Below, in pieces: positions 57,033-64,000 of a stretch of 64,000 nt of DNA. The position numbers and the translations under genes are program-made. A model generated the notes under the pieces. That model searched no databases and had not been told where the DNA came from. It saw only the letters and a list, made by a program, of their open reading frames with translations. The first letter of the stretch is position 1. Each line of letters starts with the position of its first letter. The stretch covers positions 1,875,501-1,939,500 of the forward strand of contig NZ_CP126980.1 in NCBI RefSeq assembly GCF_030252345.1, read 5' to 3'. The stretch is from Actinoplanes oblitus (GTDB lineage: Bacteria > Actinomycetota > Actinomycetes > Mycobacteriales > Micromonosporaceae).

Positions 57033-57907
57033 CGCAACCCCTGCAGGGCCAGGCCGCCGTCGACCAGCTTCTGGAGATCCTCGACCTGAGGCAGGTCGAC
57101 GCGGCCACGTTCACCGGTGACAGCCCGCAGACCGGTGCCCAGCGCGTGTTCGGCGGCCAGGTCGCCGGGCAGGCGCTGGTCGCCGCGGGCCGCACCGTCG
57201 ATCCGGCACGGCTGGTCCACTCCTTGCACGGCTATTTCGTACGCCCCGGCGACCCGACCGAGCCGATCACGTTCCACGTGGAGAACATCCGCGACGGGCG
57301 CTCCTTCTCGGTCCGCCGGTCCACCGCCCGCCAGCACGGCAAGACGATCTTCTTCATGTCGGCGTCGTTCCAGGTCCTCGAGGACGGGCTGGACCACCAC
57401 GAGCCGGCGCCCGAGGGGGTGCCCGGCCCGGAGGACGTCCCCACCATGCGTGACTGGGTGGACAAGTACCCGAGCCGGCGCAGCGTGTTCAACGCCAGCC
57501 CGCAGGCCGTCGACGTGCGCTACCTGGGCCAGCCCGGCTGGGTGCCGCCCGGCGACCGGGACGCGAGTGCGCAGCAGCGGGTGTGGATGCGGATCGACGG
57601 CAAGCTGCCGGACGACCCGCTGCTGCACGCCTGCGCGCTGACCTACGCGTCCGACCTGTCGCTGCTGGACGCGGTGCTGTCCTACCACGGCGAGGTGTGG
57701 GGACCGGGCGGCGTGGTGGGCGCGAGCCTGGACCACGCGCTGTGGTTCCACCGGACGTTCCGGGCCGACGAGTGGTTCCTCTACGACAGCGCCAGCCCGT
57801 CGGCGGGCCGGGGTCGCGGCCTGGCGAACGGGCGGATGTTCACCCGGGACGGCCGGCACATCGCCTCGGCCGTCCAGGAGGGCCTGCTCCGCCGGGTCGG
57901 TGCCTGA
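57029..57907 (+). CDS. tesB: Acyl-CoA thioesterase II
   Basis: A 292-residue double-hotdog thioesterase. The N-terminal hotdog has QRVFGGQVAGQALVAAGRTV and SLHGYFVRPGDP; the C-terminal hotdog has LHACALTYASDLSLLDAVL and SLDHALWFHRTFRADEWFLY with the catalytic Asp and Gln/Thr region. It hydrolyses medium- and long-chain acyl-CoA. The ATGA overlap with pyk indicates coupling. Confidence 0.93.
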   Translation: MTQPLQGQAAVDQLLEILDLRQVDAATFTGDSPQTGAQRVFGGQVAGQALVAAGRTVDPARLVHSLHGYFVRPGDPTEPITFHVENIRDGRSFSVRRSTARQHGKTIFFMSASFQVLEDGLDHHEPAPEGVPGPEDVPTMRDWVDKYPSRRSVFNASPQAVDVRYLGQPGWVPPGDRDASAQQRVWMRIDGKLPDDPLLHACALTYASDLSLLDAVLSYHGEVWGPGGVVGASLDHALWFHRTFRADEWFLYDSASPSAGRGRGLANGRMFTRDGRHIASAVQEGLLRRVGA

Positions 57908-57950
57908 TCCCGGACCGGCCCTGATCTGGACCGCCCTGATCTCCTGGTGA

Positions 57951-58011
57951 CCCCGCCGGAGGTGGGTCCCGGCCTGGCGACTGGCCGCTCACGGATCCAC
58001 CACCGGCGGGG
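57951..58011. terminator. Long-stem terminator between tesB and the DUF308 gene
   Basis: Two 19-base arms (57951-57969 and 57993-58011) pair with one mismatch and one G-U around a 23-base loop. It lies between two convergent genes and can serve both. Confidence 0.7.
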
Positions 58012-58031
58012 CCGGGGACAGGACTTTCTTT

Positions 58032-58940
58032 CTAGTGCCCGCCCGCCGGACGCTCCGGCTGGGCGGCGTTCCTCGCTGCCGGGGCGCTCGCCAGACCCTC
58101 CGGGCTGTCCGGGGCCGGTGGCAGGTCGGCGGTCTCCGGCGCGGCCGGCGCGCCCGGCCGGGGCCCGGTGATCCCGGCCTGGGCCAGCATCGCGTCCAGG
58201 TCGGCGGTGGTCCGCACCACCCGCTCGTGGAACGACTCGGTGTGCGCCCCGAAGTGCGGTTCGGCGGTGGCGACCGCGCCGTCCCGGGCCCGGTGCTTGG
58301 CCCGCGCCCGGCCGGCGCCCTCGAAGTCGGTGTGCCCGGCCGAGTACCCGGCCAGCCCGGCGGCCCGTTCCGGCGGCAGGTCCAGCACGTCGCGGCCCTT
58401 CGCCGCGACCTCCCGCAGGCGCAGCGCGGTGACCAGGTCGGCGACCGCCCGCAGCACCCCGAGCCCGCCCAGGATCACCAGCACCGCCTGTGCGCCACGG
58501 GCCAGCGGGCCGGCGGCCAGGAAGCCCAGCGCGGTCTCCAGCACGCCGATCATGACGACCAGGCTCCACACCCGGTCCGTGCCGCGCGTCATGATCCCGA
58601 CCGCGACGTCGACGGCGCCCCGGACCAGCAGGTACCAGCCGATCAGCGCGGCCGTCGTGGTGTACCCGGAGTCGTCGCTGACCAGCATGATCGTGCCGGT
58701 GACGGCGAACAGCACGGCCAGCCCGGCGTTCAGCCACCAGGTGCGGGTGCCGGCCAGCGCCCGCAGGCCCTCGCAGACCGCCCCGAACAGCACGATCGGC
58801 CCGGCCACGGCGGTGATGTCGGTCGGTTCCAGTCGCAGCACGCTCCAGCCGGTGACCAGCCAGGCGGCCGCGGCCACCATCAGGAATCCCCACATCCCCC
58901 CGCGTGCGACGGTCAGTGGCGACGAACCGGACCACAACAT
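58032..58940 (-). CDS. DUF308/HdeD-like membrane protein
   Basis: A 302-residue protein. Six hydrophobic segments (about 17-190) hold the HdeD/DUF308 pattern, for example GLAVLFAVTGTIMLV, ALIGWYLLVRGAVDVAVGIM and GVLETALGFLAAGPL. The cytoplasmic C-terminal third is Ala/Pro-rich and carries the conserved-looking stretch TESFHERVVRTTADLDAMLAQAG. HdeD is linked to acid resistance in enterobacteria; the role here is unknown. Confidence 0.8.
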   Translation of the reverse strand: MLWSGSSPLTVARGGMWGFLMVAAAAWLVTGWSVLRLEPTDITAVAGPIVLFGAVCEGLRALAGTRTWWLNAGLAVLFAVTGTIMLVSDDSGYTTTAALIGWYLLVRGAVDVAVGIMTRGTDRVWSLVVMIGVLETALGFLAAGPLARGAQAVLVILGGLGVLRAVADLVTALRLREVAAKGRDVLDLPPERAAGLAGYSAGHTDFEGAGRARAKHRARDGAVATAEPHFGAHTESFHERVVRTTADLDAMLAQAGITGPRPGAPAAPETADLPPAPDSPEGLASAPAARNAAQPERPAGGH

Positions 58941-59042
58941 GAGGCCTCCCGTGATGCTGTCCCTGCCATGACAGCACCGCGGGCAGGCGGCGGCGGGGCG
59001 TTCGCGGAGATTGGCCGGGGAGCCGGGACGACTATGAGACGC

Positions 59043-59074
59043 TTTCCGGTACGCCGTTCACGGCGTACCGGAAA
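59043..59074. terminator. 15-base perfect dyad downstream of the tRNA
   Basis: Perfect 15-base arms (59043-59057 and 59060-59074) meet around 2 bases. It lies 143 bases beyond the 3' end of the minus-strand tRNA and 103 bases upstream of the DUF308 gene, so it may end the tRNA transcript or act as an operator. Confidence 0.5.
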
Positions 59075-59220
59075 ATCGCCGGAGGCGCGGGCGGACCGGG
59101 AACCGGAATGGTTTCCGCGGGGGCCGCGGTCCGCATGTCTCCCGCGTCTGTGGGTCGCGTCACCACAGGGCCGATGCGGAATGCGACGCTCGCCGAGGCG
59201 GCCGCGGTGATGGTTTCTGG

Positions 59221-59294
59221 TGTCCCCGGTGGGATTCGAACCCACACTGCATGGATTTTGAGTCCATCGACTCTGCCGGTTGGTCTACGGGGAC
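59221..59294 (-). tRNA. tRNA with anticodon CAA (Leu) and short variable loop
   Basis: A complete cloverleaf of 74 bases on the minus strand: acceptor GTCCCCG/CGGGGAC, anticodon stem ATGGA/TCCAT with loop CTCAAAA, variable loop of 5 bases (GCAGT), T stem GTGGG/CCCAC with loop TTCGAAT, and an encoded CCA (59218-59220). The D stem has only three good pairs. The anticodon CAA reads the leucine codon UUG, but leucine tRNAs normally have a long variable arm. A tRNA annotated as Leu is also found beside pdtaR in other actinobacteria, as I recall. Confidence 0.9.
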
Positions 59295-59424
59295 AGACGG
59301 GATGGCCACACCACTGGAAGCGGTGATGCCAACCTCAGCGAGAGACAGCCTACCTACTACGCTGAGGAGGGTGACACCCAGATACCAGGGTGTCGCGACG
59401 CAGAGGGATGAGGGAAGAGGTTCC

Positions 59425-60045
59425 GTGGCCGACACGCAGGCTGGTGCCGAGCGCAAACGGGTGCTCATCGCCGAGGACGAGGCCCTGATCCGGTTGGACC
59501 TCGCCGAGATGCTCGTCGAAGAGGGTTACGACGTGGTCGGCGAGGCGGGAGACGGCGAGACCGCGGTGCGGCTGGCCGAGGAGCTGAAGCCGGACCTGGT
59601 GATCCTGGACATCAAGATGCCGATCATGGATGGCCTGGCCGCGGCCGAGCGGATCGCCGGCGGGCGGATCGCCCCGGTGGTGATCCTGACCGCGTTCAGC
59701 CAGCGCGACCTGGTGGAGCGGGCCCGTGCCGCCGGCGCCATGGCGTACCTGGTGAAGCCGTTCCAGAAATCGGACCTGGTGCCGGCCATCGAGATCGCGC
59801 TCTCGCGGTACTCCGAGATCGCCGCGCTGGAGTCCGAGGTGGCCGGGCTGACCGAGCGCCTGGAGACGCGCAAGTCGGTGGAGCGCGCCAAGGGCGAGCT
59901 GATGACGAAGTACGCGATGACCGAGCCGCAGGCCTTCAAGTGGATCCAGCGAACCGCGATGGACCATCGGATGACCATGCGTGAGGTGGCTGACCGGATT
60001 CTGGCCGAGGGTCAGGAGTCCGGCGGCGTACAGCAGCCGAGTTGA
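59425..60045 (+). CDS. pdtaR: ANTAR-domain response regulator
   Basis: A 206-residue response regulator that controls transcripts by RNA binding. The receiver domain (about 10-128) has the acidic pair in IAEDEA, phospho-acceptor D62 in LVILDIKMP, and K111 in YLVKPF. After a coiled coil comes the ANTAR domain (about 140-195), ERAKGELMTKYAMTEPQAFKWIQRTAMDHRMTMREVADRI. PdtaR pairs with the kinase PdtaS in mycobacteria; no kinase is in this window. GTG at 59425 follows a GGAAGAGG site. Confidence 0.92.
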   Translation: MADTQAGAERKRVLIAEDEALIRLDLAEMLVEEGYDVVGEAGDGETAVRLAEELKPDLVILDIKMPIMDGLAAAERIAGGRIAPVVILTAFSQRDLVERARAAGAMAYLVKPFQKSDLVPAIEIALSRYSEIAALESEVAGLTERLETRKSVERAKGELMTKYAMTEPQAFKWIQRTAMDHRMTMREVADRILAEGQESGGVQQPS

Positions 60046-60124
60046 CCTTGACAAACTGTGGCTTGTGACACTCTCCTCGTGCGTTCGATCACCGGACGTA
60101 ACGGTTCGGTGAAAGCCGGTTCGA

Positions 60125-60211
60125 ACGCTATCCACCCGTGACTCACCTGGGATAGCGTCCCGCCCCATGACGGGCTGACTGCGCTCCGCCGATTGGCAAG
60201 GGCCAATCGGC
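60125..60211 (+). promoter_or_regulatory. Two hairpins in the livK leader
   Basis: ACGCTATCC and GGATAGCGT (60125-60133 and 60150-60158) form perfect 9-base arms 16 bases apart. GCCGATTGGC and GCCAATCGGC (60188-60197 and 60202-60211) form a perfect 10-base stem with loop AAGG, 43 bases before the livK start. TTGACA at 60048-60053 may be the -35 of an upstream promoter. They may regulate the transporter operon. Confidence 0.5.
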
Positions 60212-60254
60212 GTGTGGTGGCCCGGTGGGTTCGGTTATGAGGAGGGTTCCAACC

Positions 60255-61418
60255 TTGAAGCAGGTCTTCGCGCGTGCGATCGGCGGTGTCGCTCTGATCG
60301 GGCTGCTCGCCGGTACTGCAGCTTGTAACAAGGATACGAGCAGCGACACGGCGTCAGGTTCGAACTGCGGCTACAAGCTGGCGTTCTTCGGTGCGCTCAC
60401 CGGTTCGGCCGCCAACCTCGGTGTGAACATCGAGCAGGGCTTCGAGCTGGCCGTCAACCAGTACAACGAGAAGAAGGGGTCGACCTGCATCGAGGTCGCC
60501 AAGTTCGACTCGCAGGGTGCGGCGGAGGTGGCTCCCGGTGTGGCCCGGCAGCTCGTCTCCGACAAGAAGATCCTCGGTGTCGTCGGCCCGCCGTTCTCCG
60601 GTGAGTCCGAGGCCGCCGACCCGATCTTCGCCGAGGCGAAGATCCCGACGATCACCCCGTCGGCGACCCGCACCTCGCTGTCGTCCAAGGGCTGGAAGAT
60701 CTTCCACCGCGCCGTCGCGAACGACGACGCGCAGGGCCCGGCCGCCGCGGCGTACATCAAGGACACCCTGAAGGCGCAGAAGGTCTTCGTGGCCGACGAC
60801 CAGTCCGCGTACGGCGCGGGCCTGGCCGACGTGGTCAAGAGCAAGCTGGGTGCCGCGGTGGTCGACTCCGACAAGACCGACGGTGACGGCAAGCAGAGCG
60901 ACTTCTCGGCGCTGATCTCCAAGGTGAAGTCGAGCGGCGCGACCGCCTTCTTCTACGGCGGTTACTACACCAACGCCGGCCTGATCCGGAAGCAGCTCAC
61001 CGCGGCCGGCTGGAAGGGCACGCTGCTCGGCGGCGACGGCATGAAGGACCCGGGCCTGGCCAAGGCGTCCGGCAACGCCGCGGCTGTCGGCACCGTGGTG
61101 ACCTGCCCGTGCTCCCCGCCGGAGCAGGCGGGCCAGGAGTTCAACAACGCGTACAAGACGAAGTGGAACGTCGCCGCCGGCACGTACTCCGACGTCGCGT
61201 TCGACGCCGCGAACATCTTCCTGCAGGGCATCGAGGCCGGTAACACCACGCCGGACAAGCTGAACACCTACCTGTCGACGGTGAACTACAAGGGCATCGC
61301 GAACACGTACAAGTGGACCGCCGAGGGCGAGCTGGACCCGACCCTGATCAAGGTCTGGGCCTTCAAGTTCGACGAGTCGGGCGACACCAAGGCGGACGTG
61401 GAGATCAAGGTTTCCTGA
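60255..61418 (+). CDS. livK: Branched-chain amino-acid ABC transporter, substrate-binding protein
   Basis: A 387-residue type I periplasmic-binding-fold lipoprotein. The signal peptide ends in LLAGTAAC with lipobox cysteine C24. The mature part has the family pattern LAFFGALTGSAANLGVN, GVVGPPFSGESEAADPIF and VFVADDQSAYGAGLADVV. TTG at 60255 is chosen because GAGGAGGG lies 8 bases upstream and gives a normal signal peptide; in-frame ATG at 60237 has no site. It is followed by livH, livM and livG. Confidence 0.93.
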   Translation: MKQVFARAIGGVALIGLLAGTAACNKDTSSDTASGSNCGYKLAFFGALTGSAANLGVNIEQGFELAVNQYNEKKGSTCIEVAKFDSQGAAEVAPGVARQLVSDKKILGVVGPPFSGESEAADPIFAEAKIPTITPSATRTSLSSKGWKIFHRAVANDDAQGPAAAAYIKDTLKAQKVFVADDQSAYGAGLADVVKSKLGAAVVDSDKTDGDGKQSDFSALISKVKSSGATAFFYGGYYTNAGLIRKQLTAAGWKGTLLGGDGMKDPGLAKASGNAAAVGTVVTCPCSPPEQAGQEFNNAYKTKWNVAAGTYSDVAFDAANIFLQGIEAGNTTPDKLNTYLSTVNYKGIANTYKWTAEGELDPTLIKVWAFKFDESGDTKADVEIKVS

Positions 61419-61500
61419 CCGCTAGGCGGTAACTCTCTGTAGGGCCGGTGTGGCCGGATGATCTCCGGCCGCACCGACCTCGTCGTTTTGGAGCCCTCTT

Positions 61501-62451
61501 GTGAATTTCTCCGGTCTGATTCAGAACTTCGGGCCGCTGACGATCACTGGCCTGACGCAGGGCGCCATCATCGCCCTGTTCGCTCTGGGCTACACCCTCG
61601 TCTACGGCGTTCTCCGGCTGATCAACTTCGCCCACTCCGAAGTCTTCCTCCTCGGCACCTACGCCGCCCTGATCTCCTGGGGCTGGTTCGGCCTGGACCA
61701 GAACTCGGCCACCCCGTCGGTCGGCGCGGTGCTCGGTTACCTGGTTCTCGGCCTGGTCGCCGCGATCATCATCTCCGGCCTCACCGCACTCACCGTGGAG
61801 CTGGTGGCGTATCGCCCGTTGCGCAAGCGCAACGCACCGCCCCTCGCCTTCCTGATCACCGCGATCGGCGCCTCGCTGGTCATCTCCGAGGTGGTCGGCG
61901 TGGTGACGCACCGTGGCCCCCGCGGGGTCCCGCCGCTGATCCAGCCCAAGGCGGTGATCACCATCGGCAACATGGAGATCACCAACCTGCAGATCCTCAT
62001 CATCGTGCTGGCCCTGGTGATGATGTTCCTGCTCGACCGCTTCATCAACGGGTCCCGGCTCGGCCGGGGCATCCGGGCGGTCGCACAGAACCCGGACAGT
62101 GCCGCCCTGATGGGCGTCAACAAGTCCCGGGTGATCGCGCTGGTCTTCCTGATCGGTGGCCTGATGGCCGGCGTCGCCGCGGTGATGTACGACCTCAAGG
62201 TCGGCGTCACCAAGTTCGACGCGGGCTTCCTGCTGGGCATCGAGGCCTTCACCGCCGCCGTGCTCGGCGGCATCGGTAACCTGCGCGGCGCGCTGCTCGG
62301 CGGCCTGCTGCTCGGCCTGGTGCAGAACTACGCGGCCGGCCTGTTCGGCACCGAGTGGCTGCACGCCGTCGGGTTCGTGGCTCTGGTCCTGATCCTGCTC
62401 TTCCGCCCGACCGGTCTGTTGGGTGAGTCCCTGGGGAGGGCGCGCGCATGA
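61501..62451 (+). CDS. livH: Branched-chain amino-acid ABC transporter, permease LivH
   Basis: A 316-residue inner-membrane permease with about eight helices. Motifs are GLTQGAIIALFALGYTLVYGVLRLINFAHSEVF at the start and GRGIRAVAQNPDSAALMGVN, the EAA-like loop contacting LivG/LivF. A TAVLGGIGNLRGALLGG segment lies near the end. GTG start. It overlaps livM by 4 bases. Confidence 0.94.
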   Translation: MNFSGLIQNFGPLTITGLTQGAIIALFALGYTLVYGVLRLINFAHSEVFLLGTYAALISWGWFGLDQNSATPSVGAVLGYLVLGLVAAIIISGLTALTVELVAYRPLRKRNAPPLAFLITAIGASLVISEVVGVVTHRGPRGVPPLIQPKAVITIGNMEITNLQILIIVLALVMMFLLDRFINGSRLGRGIRAVAQNPDSAALMGVNKSRVIALVFLIGGLMAGVAAVMYDLKVGVTKFDAGFLLGIEAFTAAVLGGIGNLRGALLGGLLLGLVQNYAAGLFGTEWLHAVGFVALVLILLFRPTGLLGESLGRARA

Positions 62452-63569
62452 GTGCCGTCGCTGAAAAACCGGTCACCGCGAAGAAGAGCGGCCGCCAGTT
62501 GCGCGGCTGGCTCGGCCGCCAGCCGATGCCGGTACGCCTGGGCCTGATCGCCCTGCTGGTGATCGGCGCGTACCTGCTGCCGTACGTGGAGTCGGTCCCG
62601 GTGATCGGCCCGCAGGTCATCACCACCGGCGTCGACTGGCGCACCGCCCTGTTCGAGATGGCGTACTACGTGCTGCTCGCCGTGGGCCTGAACGTGGTGG
62701 TCGGCTTCGCCGGTCTGCTGGACCTCGGCTACGTCGGCTTCTTCGCCGTCGGCGCCTACGTGACCGCCCTGCTCACCTCCCCGGACAGCGTGCTGGGCAC
62801 CAAGTGGGGCTGGGTGGTCGCCATCCCGGTCGCGCTGGCCGTGACCATGCTGGCCGGTGTGCTGCTGGGCTGGCCGACGCTGCGGTTGCGCGGTGACTAC
62901 CTGGCAATCGTGACGCTCGGTTTCGCCGAGATCATCCGGATCATCGTCACCAGCTCGGACTGGGCCCGTGGGGAACGCGGTTTCTCGCAGATCCCGCACC
63001 CGCCGGGGCAGCACTCCGACGGCACCCCGATCTTCGGCGTCGCGGACGCCACGCCGTACTTCTGGCTGGCGCTCACCGTGGTGATCGTGGTCATCCTCGG
63101 GGTGCGCAACCTGGACCGCAGCCGGGTCGGCCGGTCCTGGCTGGCGATCCGCGAGGACGAGGAAGCCGCCGAGATCATGGGCGTGCGGACGATCAAGTTC
63201 AAGCTGTGGGCGTTCGCCATCGGCGCGTTCATCGGTGGCCTGAGCGGCGTGCTGTTCGCCGGCGAGAACGGCTTCATCAACTCGCAGCCGTTCGTCCTGC
63301 AGTTCTCCATCCTGGTGCTGGCCGGCGTCGTCATGGGTGGCTCCGGCAACATCGCCGGCGCGATCCTGGGTGGCGCGCTGATCTCGTACATCCCGAACCG
63401 GCTCCGGGGCATCACCGGCCCGTTCGACACCGACCTGTACGAGTACCGGTTCGCCATGTTCGGCGCGCTGATCATCCTGATCATGGTGCTCCGGCCGCAG
63501 GGTCTCATCCCGAGCAGACGGCGCGCGATGGAGCTGAAAGACCGCCAGAAGGAGGCCGCGCCGCAATGA
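62448..63569 (+). CDS. livM: Branched-chain amino-acid ABC transporter, permease LivM
   Basis: A 373-residue permease partner of LivH, with a basic N-terminus and about ten helices. It shows [41 protein letters not shown] (EAA-like loop) and [19 protein letters not shown] overlaps livH and the stop overlaps livG (ATGA). Confidence 0.94.
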   Translation: MSAVAEKPVTAKKSGRQLRGWLGRQPMPVRLGLIALLVIGAYLLPYVESVPVIGPQVITTGVDWRTALFEMAYYVLLAVGLNVVVGFAGLLDLGYVGFFAVGAYVTALLTSPDSVLGTKWGWVVAIPVALAVTMLAGVLLGWPTLRLRGDYLAIVTLGFAEIIRIIVTSSDWARGERGFSQIPHPPGQHSDGTPIFGVADATPYFWLALTVVIVVILGVRNLDRSRVGRSWLAIREDEEAAEIMGVRTIKFKLWAFAIGAFIGGLSGVLFAGENGFINSQPFVLQFSILVLAGVVMGGSGNIAGAILGGALISYIPNRLRGITGPFDTDLYEYRFAMFGALIILIMVLRPQGLIPSRRRAMELKDRQKEAAPQ

Positions 63570-64000
63570 GCGAGCCACATGTCGAGAGCCCCGAGGAGCT
63601 CGACCGTCTGAACGCGGGCCCGGTGGACGAGGCCGCGCCGACCGGTCCGGTCTCGAAGGGTTCGCCGGATTCGCCGGTCACCCGCGGCGACGACGTCCTG
63701 CTGGAGATGGACGACGTCACGCTCCGCTTCGGCGGCGTGGTGGCGCTGAACGGGATCAGCTTCGCGCTGCGCAAGGGCGAGATCTTCGGCCTGATCGGGC
63801 CGAACGGCGCCGGCAAGACCACCTGCTTCAACGCGATGACCGGCGTCTACCGGCCGACCAGCGGGCAGATCCGGTTCCGGGGCGAGTCGCTGATCGGCAA
63901 GAAGAAGCACGAGATCACCCGCGGCGGGATCGCCCGGACGTTCCAGAACGTCCGGCTGTTCCCGGAGATGACGGCGCTGGAGAACGTGATGGTGGGCGCT
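63566..64000 (+). CDS. livG: Branched-chain amino-acid ABC transporter, ATPase LivG (3' cut off)
   Basis: The first 145 codons of LivG are present; the gene continues past the window. After a Glu/Pro-rich N-terminal extension of about 45 residues, the ATPase domain starts with [22 protein letters not shown] and Walker [10 protein letters not shown]; the Q-loop segment [21 protein letters not shown] is the last seen. The signature and Walker B are beyond the edge. livF presumably follows. Confidence 0.92.
   Translation, partial: MSEPHVESPEELDRLNAGPVDEAAPTGPVSKGSPDSPVTRGDDVLLEMDDVTLRFGGVVALNGISFALRKGEIFGLIGPNGAGKTTCFNAMTGVYRPTSGQIRFRGESLIGKKKHEITRGGIARTFQNVRLFPEMTALENVMVGA

Noticed and set aside
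59221..59294. tRNA on the plus strand
   Set aside because: TTCGAA is palindromic, but only the minus strand gives matching stems, anticodon loop with U33 and an encoded CCA.

Overview
The window is high-GC chromosomal DNA from an actinomycete. The gene order ftsZ-yggS-sepF-yggT-divIVA, then lspA-rluD-dnaE, then hisDCBHAF, then hisI-trpE-trpCBA-lgt-gltBD-pyk, matches the core region of Streptomyces and related genera. The bifunctional PriA-type HisA, the mycothiol-type metal-binding fold protein, the ANTAR response regulator and the abundant GTG starts also point to Actinomycetota. The gene content and the standalone S4 gene fit Micromonosporaceae (Actinoplanes-like) best, but the genus is an inference. 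No prophage, insertion sequence, CRISPR array, rRNA or plasmid origin was seen. This is mostly core genome with a few accessory inserts.

Layout. 1-3071: division and polar growth genes (ftsZ 3' end, yggS, sepF, yggT, divIVA/wag31). 3104-9919: a disordered membrane protein, a DUF167 protein, a 610-base gap without a gene, then traR-lspA-rluD, an unknown membrane-anchored protein and a proline-rich ParA-like ATPase. 9956-16237: dnaE, a DUF2567-like membrane protein, and on the minus strand a LON-substrate-binding protein and a MerR/VOC pair. 16387-22178: histidine genes hisD, hisC, hisB, hisH, a small membrane protein, hisA/priA and hisF, with degenerate minisatellites before hisA and after hisF. 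22576-32108: accessory block with the divergent yczE/yczR pair, a FadD15-like acyl-CoA synthetase, a PfkB sugar kinase, a 34-residue peptide gene divergent from a second MocR regulator, an APC permease and a TIGR03085 protein. 32233-35765: a heterodimeric ABC exporter. 35832-37254: an alternative ribosomal protein S4 gene and a HugZ/DUF2470 gene, diverging from two adjacent DtxR/IdeR-like iron boxes. 37392-46577: an acidic disordered protein, then hisI-trpE-membrane protein, trpC-trpB-trpA and lgt. 46586-58940: FAD monooxygenase, GNAT protein, gltBD, pyk-tesB and a DUF308 membrane protein. 59221-64000: a minus-strand tRNA with anticodon CAA, the response regulator pdtaR, and the branched-chain amino-acid ABC transporter livK-livH-livM-livG (last gene cut off).

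Many neighbouring genes are translationally coupled by 4-base ATGA/GTGA overlaps (hisDCB, hisI-trpE, trpCBA, lspA-rluD, pyk-tesB, livHMG). Several promoters appear leaderless, with a TANNNT box 6-8 bases before the start codon. Convergent gene pairs are separated by unusually long, near-perfect hairpins. Tryptophan and histidine synthesis are linked: no trpF is present in the trp block, and HisA is of the PriA type that does both isomerisations.

The strongest leads are the iron-box-controlled S4/HugZ pair, the leucine-anticodon tRNA with a short variable loop, the two his-flanking minisatellites, and the 34-residue peptide gene opposite a MocR regulator.
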